Program-made: the position numbers and the translations under genes
The notes under the pieces: generated by a model
Databases searched by the model: none
The model's input: only the letters and a program-made list of their open reading frames with translations
Told to the model about the DNA's origin: nothing
Assembly (NCBI GenBank): GCA_964627605.1
Contig: CAZVGZ010000003.1
Location: forward strand, 1 to 64,000
Source: CAZVGZ01 sp964627605
Lineage (GTDB): Bacteria; Latescibacterota; MWCZ01; CAZVGZ01
DNA: 64,000 nt
Reading direction: 5' to 3'
In this document: piece after piece, positions 53,328 to 61,539 of the stretch
How positions within the stretch are numbered: the first letter of the stretch is position 1
How the letters are laid out: each line of letters opens with the position of its first letter

Positions 53328-53960
53328 TCAATCTACATCGTCCAAGATAGATTGTACGACCGCTAAGCGCACACTGTCCGCTACGGTCTCTGCGTTCGGG
53401 GTTCCATCTACAACCACGACACGTTCAGGCTCTTGTTGGGCGACAGCCAAGAAACCTCTGCGAACTCTTTCGTAGAAGGGGTTGCCCTCACCTTCTAGCC
53501 TGTCAGCCGGTCCAGACTCTTTGCGTCGGCGGACGGCTTCGGAAAGCGCTATATCCAGCACGACTGTTTTCGCTGGAACAACTCCGTTAGTGGCCCTAAT
53601 ATTCAGCTCTGCGATAAATTCTTTTGGTAGTCCGCGCCCGTAGCCCTGGTAAGCCATGGTCGAGTCGGTGTACCGGTCGCAGATCACCACTTGGCCACTA
53701 TCAAGCGCCGGGCGAATAACGTCATTCACTAGCTGCGCTCTGCTGGCTTCATACAGCAGCAGCTCGGTGATCGCAGACATCCCCTCGCCTGACGGGTCCA
53801 ACAGCAGCTCCCTAATCCGCTCGGAGATCGGCACGCCACCAGGCTCCCTGACCGACCGAACAGCCCGCCCCTTATCCTTAAGCCAGCTCTCAAGCAGAGC
53901 AACCTGCGTTGTTTTGCCGCACCCGTCGATGCCTTCAACAGTAACCAGTACCCCTCTCAC
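53328..53960 (-). CDS. tmk: Thymidylate kinase
   Basis: 210 residues. It phosphorylates dTMP. The P-loop is TVEGIDGCGKTTQ, the DR(Y/H) motif is VVICDRYTDSTMAYQGYG and the lid contains RRRKESGPADRLE. From GTG 53960 (GAAGGAA upstream) the start aligns with the family (RGVLVTVEG); the ATG at 53999 would add a non-conserved leader and overlap the phosphatase gene. It follows the histidine phosphatase gene by 13 bases. Confidence 0.94.
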   Translation of the reverse strand: MRGVLVTVEGIDGCGKTTQVALLESWLKDKGRAVRSVREPGGVPISERIRELLLDPSGEGMSAITELLLYEASRAQLVNDVIRPALDSGQVVICDRYTDSTMAYQGYGRGLPKEFIAELNIRATNGVVPAKTVVLDIALSEAVRRRKESGPADRLEGEGNPFYERVRRGFLAVAQQEPERVVVVDGTPNAETVADSVRLAVVQSILDDVD

Positions 53961-53973
53961 GCGGTTCCTTCCT

Positions 53974-54615
53974 TTAGGCTCTTGGGACGGTGTCTTCAAG
54001 ATGCACTACATCGTTTAGACCCACCAACCGCCAATATGGTTGCCCGCCGTGCCTGCTGTGGGGTTCGATGGTGGTAATCGACACGTTGTCGACTCTGATG
54101 TGCGATCGCTGGTCTCTAACCAAGCCCAGAACGTGGTTAATAAACGCAATGGTCGGTCCGGCATGGCTGACAATTCCGACAGATTGGTCTCGATGTTTTT
54201 TGGCAATACTCTCTATCGCTTCGACTCGACTTAGCGCAAACATATCCCAAGACTCTCCGCCAGTTGGGATTGCACTCGCAGAGTTGTCGCGGTAGGCGAA
54301 GAGGTCGTCGGGCCACCGCTGTTCAACCTCAACCGACGTCAGGCCTTCCCATTCACCATATGATCTCTCCTTGAGAGATGGTGTGGGGATAACCTCACAT
54401 TCGACGGCATCTGCCACCGCTTGGGCTGTGTCCAACGCCCTACTAAGGTCGCTGCTGTACAGAATATCCAGCGGAAGTTGGGTCATCCTATGCGCCAACC
54501 TCTTCGCCTGCTCACGGCCCACACCATCAAGAGGTGTGTCGCTTAGCCCCTGCCACTTCTGCTCGGTGTTCCACGCCGTGCGACCGTGCCTGATTAGGTA
54601 GAGCCTTTTTGGCAT
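53974..54615 (-). CDS. Histidine phosphatase family protein
   Basis: 213 residues from ATG 54615 (GGAGGG upstream; MPKRLYLIRHGRTAWNTE). The phosphohistidine is in LIRHGRT, the second His in IVSHAGPTIAF, with Arg in SSDLSRALDTAQ and a Glu in KERSYGEWEGL. Phosphoglycerate mutase-like; cofactor-dependent mutase activity is less likely than small-molecule phosphatase activity (for example CobC-type). The longer frame to 54753 lies within the aminotransferase gene. Between the aminotransferase and tmk. Confidence 0.88.
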   Translation of the reverse strand: MPKRLYLIRHGRTAWNTEQKWQGLSDTPLDGVGREQAKRLAHRMTQLPLDILYSSDLSRALDTAQAVADAVECEVIPTPSLKERSYGEWEGLTSVEVEQRWPDDLFAYRDNSASAIPTGGESWDMFALSRVEAIESIAKKHRDQSVGIVSHAGPTIAFINHVLGLVRDQRSHIRVDNVSITTIEPHSRHGGQPYWRLVGLNDVVHLEDTVPRA

Positions 54616-54637
54616 GAGATTGCCCTCCATCGCCACC

Positions 54638-55804
54638 TCATGCCATCTCTTGCGCGTTGTCAAGCTCTGATATGGACGTAATCGCGTGTGAGATTTCGTC
54701 TTCAGTATTGTAGTAGTGCGGTGACAGGCGGATGCGGCCATCCCTCGGGGCAACCACTATCCCCTGCTGTTGAAGCTCACGGGCGATTTTTGAGGCGGAT
54801 GACACTACGCTTAGAGAGATTATTCCCGACCACAACTCGGATTCTCTGGCACTGAACAGAGTCAGACCGCATTCATCGGCTTTTTGACATGCGAAATCGC
54901 CCAGATGTTTGATGCGTTCTGAGATCGTCTCTATCCCCACTGCGTTGACAAGCTCCAGTGCCGCTAAAAGTCCGTAGAGCCCCACTGTCGTTGGCGTCCC
55001 GCACTCGAACCGCCTAGCGTCTGGCTGTAGTGTAAAATCGTACTCAAGATAGCGCCCACGATTTATGACAGACGACCATCCTACCTCTTTGACCTCAATC
55101 CGGTCCAGCGCCCTATCAGACACGCAGAACAGTGCCACACCCTCTGGCCCGAGCAACCATTTGTGGGCGTCAGCCGCCACAACATCTATACCCCACGCCT
55201 CCATCTGCATAGGAAGAGCGCCCAAACTCTGTATCCCGTCCACCACCCACAAAATATCCCTTTCCTGACACACTTTGCCGATGGCTTCAAGATTGTTGCG
55301 GAAGCCGCTGCTGAACTCCACAGAGCTAAGGGAGACTATTTTTGTTCTGGAGTCAATGGATTCCAGCACTCGCTCCAGATTGATGCGACCATCTATCTCC
55401 TCGACCCATCTGATCTCGACGCCGCGTGGTTCAAGGCTCATCCATGGATAGGTGTTTGCGGGAAACTCGGAGCTGGATGTTACGACGACATCGCCACTAT
55501 GCCAGTCATAGCCCTGCGCGACGAAGCTGATCCCTTCGCTGGTGTTTTTGGCGACGGCGACCTGGTCAGCGCGACAACCGACAAGGTTTGCTGCTGATTT
55601 CCTCAGGCTATCGTGGGTTCTGTACCAGTCCGAAAAATTCACAACCCCGTTTAGTTTGACGTCTTCAATTAGAGTCTTCATCGCTTCGAAACAGCTTCGG
55701 CTGATTGGAGCGACAGCGGCGTGATTTAGGTAGTTCCATCGTAGGGCGACAGGGAACTGGCCCCGCCACTCTTCTATCAATGCGGTCGGCCACTTCTGTG
55801 TCAT
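54638..55804 (-). CDS. Class V aminotransferase (PLP)
   Basis: 388 residues. The Schiff-base Lys is in ADAHKWLLGPEGVALF; the PLP phosphate region TSEGISFVAQG and the Asp in LWVVDGIQSLG are present. The conserved active-site Arg is in DGRIRLSPHYYNTEDEI. It resembles isopenicillin-N epimerase/selenocysteine-lyase-type enzymes; the absence of a Cys near the position used by cysteine desulfurases for sulfur transfer argues against IscS/SufS. ATG 55804 overlaps the stop of the fucosidase fragment (ATGA). Confidence 0.88.
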   Translation of the reverse strand: MTQKWPTALIEEWRGQFPVALRWNYLNHAAVAPISRSCFEAMKTLIEDVKLNGVVNFSDWYRTHDSLRKSAANLVGCRADQVAVAKNTSEGISFVAQGYDWHSGDVVVTSSSEFPANTYPWMSLEPRGVEIRWVEEIDGRINLERVLESIDSRTKIVSLSSVEFSSGFRNNLEAIGKVCQERDILWVVDGIQSLGALPMQMEAWGIDVVAADAHKWLLGPEGVALFCVSDRALDRIEVKEVGWSSVINRGRYLEYDFTLQPDARRFECGTPTTVGLYGLLAALELVNAVGIETISERIKHLGDFACQKADECGLTLFSARESELWSGIISLSVVSSASKIARELQQQGIVVAPRDGRIRLSPHYYNTEDEISHAITSISELDNAQEMA

Positions 55805-56049
55805 TGCGTTGAGAACCCTTCGCTGCAGATCCGTGCTCCGACCTGGCGCAGCGCGGTGTCGTCGTCGGGGTGGATTGAACCGTCTGGTAGTGGGCCTGTG
55901 TTAAGGAGAAGGTTGCAGCCGTCGGTCTGGGCGTTTGACAACGTCTCCCATATCTCTTCGAACCACTTAAGCGCGGCTTTTCGGAGGTCTAACTGGAATA
56001 GATCGCCGTAGTTGGACAGATAGCGTGGAACAGGCATGTCGCTCACCAA
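55801..56049 (-). pseudogene. C-terminal remnant of a GH29 alpha-L-fucosidase
   Basis: 82 codons reading WFEEIWETLSNAQTDGCN then LLLNTGPLPDGSIHPDDD and DTALRQVGARI, the C-terminal end of the GH29 catalytic domain (GGNLLLNVGPTPDG motif). A complete enzyme needs about 400-450 residues with a catalytic Asp much further upstream; the frame is closed by a stop just before TTG 56049. The stop overlaps the aminotransferase start, so it was an operon member and may still be translated, coupling the next gene. Confidence 0.7.
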
Positions 56050-56050
56050 C

Positions 56051-56458
56051 CTATTTTTTTAGCGAATCCGCAAGACTGTTGACCCGCAGTATCATCTCGA
56101 CCATCCGCTGGAGCCGATCGAGGTTTTGGATCGTGACACTGTCCTGGCTGGCCATAGCCTGCACATGGGCAGCCAAGGCCATAGCGTCCCGCCGTCCTAT
56201 CTGCCCATCCTTGAGCCCGTCCAGAATGTCATTAACCAGATTCCGGGCGCGTGCCCTGTCGAGCGAGTCGGTAAGGCGAGGGACAACCGCTGACACAAAC
56301 CCTTGTGACAGTGCGCGTTGAATTCGGTTCGCCTCCACGATGCGCCTCTCGCTGCATGAACGCACGCCGAAAATGTAGATGAACGCCACAGATACGATCA
56401 CCACCGACATTCTTAAATTGGCGACAAATGACCGACGCGGCGGCGGTGATTCTGACAT
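56051..56458 (-). CDS. Small exported or membrane-anchored helical protein
   Basis: 135 residues. A transmembrane segment (RMSVVIVSVAFIYIFGV) precedes an entirely helical region (RARARNLVNDILDGLKDG, RRDAMALAAHVQAMASQ, IQNLDRLQRMVEMILRVN), probably a periplasmic helical bundle. No family recognised. GGAGCAGG precedes ATG 56458. It is the first gene of a minus-strand run into the fucosidase remnant and aminotransferase, with one base between its stop and the remnant. Confidence 0.65.
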   Translation of the reverse strand: MSESPPPRRSFVANLRMSVVIVSVAFIYIFGVRSCSERRIVEANRIQRALSQGFVSAVVPRLTDSLDRARARNLVNDILDGLKDGQIGRRDAMALAAHVQAMASQDSVTIQNLDRLQRMVEMILRVNSLADSLKK

Positions 56459-56576
56459 GACCTGCTCCGTGGTGGGTGGGACTAAGGAGCAGAAGTATAC
56501 TGAGAACCGCTTCGATCTGTGAACGGGAGTTGCGTTTCCGCTGATGTGTGATTGATGAATGATTGGGAAGGAGAGA

Positions 56577-56605
56577 GGGCGCGTCTACAGGATGAAGACG
56601 CGCCC
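56577..56605 (-). terminator. Terminator of the cobalamin-receptor operon
   Basis: GGGCGCGTCT and AGACGCGCCC form a perfect ten-pair stem with a nine-base loop, 23 bases past the propeller gene stop on the minus strand, followed by a pyrimidine-rich TCTCTCCTTCC. The U content is modest. Confidence 0.6.
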
Positions 56606-56627
56606 ATACTAAGGATAGTCGACCTTG

Positions 56628-57974
56628 CTATCGTTGCAGTATTGCGGTCCTGGTCTGCACCTCACCTGCCGAGGAGATGTGAACATAAAAGGTGCCTGAC
56701 GCTAGTTTTCGCCCAGACGCATCGGTGCCGTTCCAGGTGATGGTCTGAAAACCTGTTGAGGTCCATGATGTAGAATGAACCGTCTGCCCCAAGATGTTGG
56801 AGATCGACAGGTGTACCGGTTCACCAGGAGACGTGTCTACTGTAATCGTGACGCTTGGGTTAAACGGATTTGGTGCTGGGTTGCCCACTGCCAAGAGGTT
56901 GGTTGGGGTTGGGCCGGAAGAGATTCCGACTGTGGCGTCCAAAAGCACAAACCCTGACGGCGGAAGGCCAGTTGTCACTAATTCGCCCTCCAAAACCCCT
57001 GTGGCGGCGTCGTAGTAGAGGACCCCTGGAGTCGTCATGTTCCTGTCGCCCACTAGAAGCGTGCCATCACTGCTGAGCGCTGCCATTGACGGCGAAACCG
57101 CGCCAAGAAGAGTGTCGCCCAACGCCCCGGTACTCGGATCGACTTTGTGTACGGTAGATAGCGGCCACGCGCCGCTGGCGATGGCGTAGCCCAGCGTTTC
57201 TGAGACTGGAAGGAATTGTGTCACCTGTCCGGTGAACGACGCCCCGCCAACCAGGCGTCCCACCGAACCAGAGGAGACGTTGATCGTGTCGATACCGACG
57301 CCGTCAGGATTGCCAAACCCGCCGCCTGCGACGAAAAGCCGCTCACCCATGATCGAGATGTCCACCGGGTTCTCAATAGTGAGATCGTAGCTGGTGACTA
57401 CGCTGTCGTAGGATGGATCGATGACGATCACCTTGCCAGGGCCGGTGGGCACCCAAAAGTTTAGCCTGTCCAATCGTTGGATACCGACATAAACCATACC
57501 GCCTTCGTTGTAGACCATCGGAGCCATCTCAGGAATGCCGTCGCCGTCGGCGAATGAGAGAAGATCGACTGTGCCGGTGCTGTCACCTGTCGCCGGGTTG
57601 ACGATAAGAATCTCTGCACGTTCGAGACGGGTGATGTAGGCCTTGGTCGGACTTACGACCGCCATCTGTTGGGGGTTGCTGCCGTTGCCTGTGGAGAACT
57701 GGCGGACAGCCTGAGCTGGATTGGCCGGGTCCACCACGATGATGTTGTCCTGCCCGAATTTTTCTAGGATGTAGATCATCCCTTGGGCTTCGGTGATCCC
57801 AAGATCTTGGTAGACCGGCAGATCGATTGAGGTGAGCGTTCTGTCTGCAGTCAGTGAGGAAAATCCACCTGAGCTGAAGTCGCTGGTTACTACAAACGCC
57901 ACGTCACTGGCTGCTGCGGTCGCGACCAGAGCGAATATAGACGTCGCAAAACTCTTTATAGCTCGGTGTTCCAT
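56628..57974 (-). CDS. Secreted YncE-like beta-propeller with sorting-type C-terminus (BtuG-like?)
   Basis: 448 residues from ATG 57974 (AGGAG upstream). Signal peptide (SIFALVATAAAS), then about seven propeller blades of YncE type (IIVVDPANPAQAV, ILIVNPATGDSTGTV, GKVIVIDPSYDSVV, TVHKVDPSTGALGD). The last 80 residues are a FlgD/T9SS-like sorting domain: GNPAPNPFNPSVTITVD, LSISNILGQTVHST, WNGTDASGRKLASGTFY, ending in AILQR. The gene follows the cobalamin-riboswitch-controlled receptor by 116 bases. In Bacteroides, BtuG is a surface beta-propeller that captures cobalamin for BtuB; this gene has the same fold and position, so a BtuG-like role is inferred, not shown. Confidence 0.82.
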   Translation of the reverse strand: MEHRAIKSFATSIFALVATAAASDVAFVVTSDFSSGGFSSLTADRTLTSIDLPVYQDLGITEAQGMIYILEKFGQDNIIVVDPANPAQAVRQFSTGNGSNPQQMAVVSPTKAYITRLERAEILIVNPATGDSTGTVDLLSFADGDGIPEMAPMVYNEGGMVYVGIQRLDRLNFWVPTGPGKVIVIDPSYDSVVTSYDLTIENPVDISIMGERLFVAGGGFGNPDGVGIDTINVSSGSVGRLVGGASFTGQVTQFLPVSETLGYAIASGAWPLSTVHKVDPSTGALGDTLLGAVSPSMAALSSDGTLLVGDRNMTTPGVLYYDAATGVLEGELVTTGLPPSGFVLLDATVGISSGPTPTNLLAVGNPAPNPFNPSVTITVDTSPGEPVHLSISNILGQTVHSTSWTSTGFQTITWNGTDASGRKLASGTFYVHISSAGEVQTRTAILQR

Positions 57975-58090
57975 CTGTGCCCACTCCTTAATATTAGCGT
58001 GTGTTGCGGCTGGTACTTTCATCTATCTGATGAGTGCATCCTAGACCTGAGAATCTGACTGTTCGACCTGCTTTCTTGGTCGGAAACCGT

Positions 58091-60358
58091 TCAATAGTCT
58101 GCTGTCACCGATAGAAACAGGCTCCTTCCAGGAAGCGGGTTCACGCGGTCGTGGTATCCACGAGCGCCGCTGATGTTCTTTGTCTCTAGCGTCGTTGAAA
58201 GCCATGGTTTGGGCCTCCACCTGATAGCTGAATTGTGGAGCATCTGGGCGTCGAATATGTCTGCGGTTTCGTTGTCGGGCTGGCCGTAGAACTTTCCGTG
58301 GTATAATGCTTCAAACGTAAGCTCAAACTCTCCATATCTCAGCGCAGGATTTATTAGCGCTTCCCAACGAGGGCGATTGGGCAGATCGTCTGTGTAGTAG
58401 ACCGAATCGTTGAGCGTGGAGCGGTTAGAAGCGTTTTGCCAGACCAGGTGGGCCGAAAGTGAGAGCCAAGAGCCTATCGCGATCTCAGCGCTAGTCTCAA
58501 TGCCACGAATCTCGGCTGCACCGATGTTGAACGCCCGCGATACGTCCCTCATCTGCCAGAACAGGATCATGTCGCGGACTGTGTTGTGGAAATAGGCTAT
58601 TTCGCCTCTGATGCGAGTAACGCGTCCATTCTGTCGGGCAGTGTCGAACAGGAATCCCAAATCCCGGTTGATGCCGATTTCAGGCTTCAGAAGACCGTTG
58701 CCATCAGTCTGTCCACGGTCGCCAAATAGCTCAAAGAACGATGGCACGCGGCTATACCGGCCCCAGTTGGCTTGAAGTGTGAGCGACTGCGTAATATCTG
58801 CGATGAGTCCCACTGAGCGGGGCCACGTTGTTGCGGTGGTGTGGTTGATTACTGTGGGCTTCCAGGTGGTGGCTTCCTCAATCAGCTCGTTCACCGCTCT
58901 TTGCCACCCCAACTGCCCCGTGAGGGTCAGCCGGCCTGACAAGAGTCGCAACTCATCTGAGATGTGTCCGGTCCATGTGGCACGGTCGCTCGCCTGAAAT
59001 AAGGCGACGCTAACGTTTGGGTTGGTGATGAGTGTGTCATCAGGAGTGAACCGCTCTATCTGCCGACCTATGTGAACCGAAGCGGTCTGCATAGGCAAGA
59101 GAAGCGTGGTTGCCGACCAAGTGGTTCCCCACGATCTGGTGCGATCATCTGTAGCTTGGCGACCGATACCTCCGGTCTGCCCTAGCGGGTCGCTGAACCG
59201 GTCGCGGGAGTGGCTGTAGTAGCTTGTTCCCTCCAGCGTGGTCACCCACGGAAGGTGATAGCGGACCTGCCCCTCGGATAGGTGACGAGTGTTGCGGAGG
59301 TTGGCTTTGGGGCCAGATGCTGACAGGGTGCTGTTGCCAGGAAGCTCCTTACGGCTGGTAGTTCCGTGATAGGCCCCCGACCACTCAAAGTTTCCACGAG
59401 TTCGCGGAGCTAGGCGAGCGAGCACTGAGCCGCTCTGATAGCTGTTGTTGCGCCGTTTTTGCCACGAATCGTCGTCGGAATTGTGCCGGGTGCCGTTGTC
59501 GTCGAGATAGTCGAAATCATTGGCACTTCGGGATAGATCGACTGCGATCAGGGTCTTCACAGGCCCAAACGAGCCGGTGGCTGATGCGCTAACGAGCTGA
59601 GTGTTGAAACTGCCAGCAGTCATTCCCAGATGTAGGCGATGGCTCTCCTGGGCGTCTTTGGATCTTATGTCTACCACTCCGCCAAGTCCTGAACCGCCAA
59701 ACCTTGGAGGGATCACACCTCGATAGACATCGATCGACTCCACAGTCGATAGCGGGATCGCCGAGAGATTCACGCCGCCACCGAAAGCCTGGTTGAGAGG
59801 CACGCCGTCGAGATAGACACGCACCTGATCAGATGTCGATCCACGGACCGAGATAGTGCTAAACGCTCCAAAACCGCCCATGGACCTCACCCGAACGCCA
59901 ACCGACTGATCCAGAAGCTCTGGAACGTCCACTACCTGTCTGATAGATTCGGAAGGTCTTATCGTGGCAACGAATGCCGAACTGCGCTCGGCGTCCAGAA
60001 CCCTCTGGTTTGTGATGGTGGTGAGAGGAAGCGCTATCGGGTCCACCGACAGGGCAAAGCTGACGGTCGCGATGCGTTGTTCATCGAGCCCTACAGAGGC
60101 GGTATCGCCCAGAAAGCCCAGGGCTGAAGCCACCAATCGCTGCTGGCCGGTTGGGGCAAGGGCTATCTCGTAGCGGCCCCTACTGTCGGCGGAGGTTCCA
60201 ATGTCCAGATCGGCCAGACTTACCACTGCACCGACGATGGGCTCACCGGTAGTGCTGCTGATGACTCTACCGCGCACGGTTGCGCTAAAAGCCGCATGGG
60301 CGATTAGGAAGACTGCTGCCGCTGTGGATGTGAAGAACCGCCGCACACAATCCCCCAT
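58091..60358 (-). CDS. btuB: TonB-dependent outer-membrane receptor (BtuB-like)
   Basis: 755 residues with a signal peptide (first 25), a CarboxypepD_reg-like domain (about 27-115, VRGRVISSTTGEPIVGAVVS), a plug (about 140-245, with SVRGSTSDQVRVYLDGVPL) and a 22-strand barrel ending in LSVTADY, an aromatic C-terminus as for outer-membrane insertion. It imports a ligand using TonB energy. The cobalamin riboswitch directly upstream makes cobalamin or another corrinoid the likely ligand. The following gene encodes a secreted beta-propeller. No strong ribosome site precedes ATG 60358. Confidence 0.93.
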   Translation of the reverse strand: MGDCVRRFFTSTAAAVFLIAHAAFSATVRGRVISSTTGEPIVGAVVSLADLDIGTSADSRGRYEIALAPTGQQRLVASALGFLGDTASVGLDEQRIATVSFALSVDPIALPLTTITNQRVLDAERSSAFVATIRPSESIRQVVDVPELLDQSVGVRVRSMGGFGAFSTISVRGSTSDQVRVYLDGVPLNQAFGGGVNLSAIPLSTVESIDVYRGVIPPRFGGSGLGGVVDIRSKDAQESHRLHLGMTAGSFNTQLVSASATGSFGPVKTLIAVDLSRSANDFDYLDDNGTRHNSDDDSWQKRRNNSYQSGSVLARLAPRTRGNFEWSGAYHGTTSRKELPGNSTLSASGPKANLRNTRHLSEGQVRYHLPWVTTLEGTSYYSHSRDRFSDPLGQTGGIGRQATDDRTRSWGTTWSATTLLLPMQTASVHIGRQIERFTPDDTLITNPNVSVALFQASDRATWTGHISDELRLLSGRLTLTGQLGWQRAVNELIEEATTWKPTVINHTTATTWPRSVGLIADITQSLTLQANWGRYSRVPSFFELFGDRGQTDGNGLLKPEIGINRDLGFLFDTARQNGRVTRIRGEIAYFHNTVRDMILFWQMRDVSRAFNIGAAEIRGIETSAEIAIGSWLSLSAHLVWQNASNRSTLNDSVYYTDDLPNRPRWEALINPALRYGEFELTFEALYHGKFYGQPDNETADIFDAQMLHNSAIRWRPKPWLSTTLETKNISGARGYHDRVNPLPGRSLFLSVTADY

Positions 60359-60497
60359 CGGGAAAGTGAACGCGACACGCTGTAATCAAGCTCGGATCAG
60401 ACTGAGTGCACGCTCTTTGGAGCGTTGGGAGCACGCGTCCTCACCCGGCCCTGGTAGGTGTCGCTGGCGTAGTGCGGTAATTTGAGAGCACAACGCC

Positions 60498-60519
60498 AAA
60501 AAAACCGGGACGAACCGGT
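60498..60519 (-). terminator. Riboswitch expression-platform terminator
   Basis: On the minus strand ACCGG (60515-60519) pairs with CCGGT (60504-60508) around a six-base loop and is followed by seven U residues. The short stem overlaps the 3' side of the aptamer closing stem, so it can form only when that stem does not. Confidence 0.65.
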
Positions 60520-60703
60520 CTCAGGCAGGTCTCCTGGCTTGCGGTGACGGCCGCCGACCTTCCCAAACGCTCAAGGCGCTCAGTGGCCATTGGGTTATGC
60601 AGCCGTCCTCTTACCGCTCACAGTGGCGAGGGCCACGACGGATTTGCACCGTCTTCCCTATTCTCCCGCATTTAGCCGAACGGCGCTGCGGGCACCTGAA
60701 CCG
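60515..60703 (-). promoter_or_regulatory. Cobalamin (B12) riboswitch
   Basis: The minus strand contains the cobalamin-aptamer signatures: the B12 box AGCCAGGAGACCTGCC (60524-60539), the conserved GCCACTGTGAG segment (60618-60628 region) and GGTGCAAATCCGTC-like sequence. The 5' CGGTTCAGG (60695-60703) and 3' CCTGAGACCG can form closing stem P1. It precedes the TonB receptor gene with about 155 bases to its ATG. It controls receptor and propeller expression in response to adenosylcobalamin or another corrinoid. Confidence 0.95.
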
Positions 60704-60718
60704 TTGAAAAACGTAACA

Positions 60719-60747
60719 ATTCTAACGAACAGCACTCTGAAAGTCAA
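60719..60747 (-). promoter_or_regulatory. Promoter of the B12 riboswitch transcript
   Basis: TTGACT (60742-60747) and TAGAAT (60719-60724) with 17-base spacing put the start near 60712, about ten bases before the aptamer. Position and sequence fit well. Confidence 0.7.
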
Positions 60748-60790
60748 GGAATGATCGCTGGAAATCATTGGTGTTTGGGTGGTTCGAAGA

Positions 60791-60819
60791 TTGCGGAAAC
60801 GTGGTTTTGGACCTATAGT
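60791..60819 (+). promoter_or_regulatory. Candidate promoter of the TonB/AgmX-like gene
   Basis: TTGCGG (60791-60796) and TATAGT (60814-60819) with 17-base spacing, start near 60826, about 66 bases before the ATG. It is divergent from the riboswitch promoter. Confidence 0.45.
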
Positions 60820-60891
60820 CCTGTTGTGCGCAGGACTATTCGCGGTTGTAGAGTCACTCAGTGCGTTGTTGGAAAACCCGGTATACCCATC

Positions 60892-61539
60892 ATGCCGCTT
60901 CTGAAATCAGATAACAGGGCGCGAAGAGTTCGGTCGCTGGTTCTGCTGTCGCTGTTGACAGTCGGTTCGGCTGTCGTGACCGCCGATGACGCGGCTCCCA
61001 AAAAAAGCGGGCCCACCCCACGGGCGGCCTCAAAAGGTTCAGATTCCACCCGGGTTGCCAGACGCATCCGCCACCATCGCCCCGGTTTGAGAGCGTTGGA
61101 GAAGGGGGCCGTTGGCGCGAGCCTGGATCCGCTGCGCTTCCAGGCGCGGAAGGCGCGATTGGATACTGTAGCCATCGTCGATACCGGGTCGGTCACTGTC
61201 GATAGTATACCCAGACCCAAGAAACGGCGCGCACGCTACGGTCGGACGCTCAAGGATGTCGAGGCTCTTGGCATACGAGACACCAGGGTGATACTGGTCT
61301 GCTACCTCATTGGGCAGCTTGACGACCGGTCGCTTGTTGGTGATGTGGTCGTGAGGCTCACTCTGACTCCAGACGGAACGGTGCGAGACTCCAGCGTTGT
61401 TCCAGGACAGACGACGCTGGACAACCTGGACGTTCAGGAGTGTCTTGTAGCTGTGGTCTCGGAGTGGATTTTTGGGGAAGGAGATGCCCCAGTGACACAT
61501 CTGTGGACATTCACCTTCGACAACACTGAACCAAGTTGA
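60892..61539 (+). CDS. Exported protein with TonB/AgmX-like C-terminal domain
   Basis: 215 residues from ATG 60892. Signal/anchor segment (VRSLVLLSLLTVGSAVVTA), a basic, low-complexity linker rich in Lys, Arg and Ser, and a C-terminal domain VVVRLTLTPDGTVRDSSV, LDNLDVQECLVAVVSEWIF, with VTHLWTFTF at the end. This domain matches the AgmX/PglI and TonB C-terminal fold, in which a Cys-containing pair is usual. It could be a TonB-like energy transducer or a periplasmic adaptor. It is transcribed away from the cobalamin receptor, a plausible partner. Confidence 0.75.
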   Translation: MPLLKSDNRARRVRSLVLLSLLTVGSAVVTADDAAPKKSGPTPRAASKGSDSTRVARRIRHHRPGLRALEKGAVGASLDPLRFQARKARLDTVAIVDTGSVTVDSIPRPKKRRARYGRTLKDVEALGIRDTRVILVCYLIGQLDDRSLVGDVVVRLTLTPDGTVRDSSVVPGQTTLDNLDVQECLVAVVSEWIFGEGDAPVTHLWTFTFDNTEPS

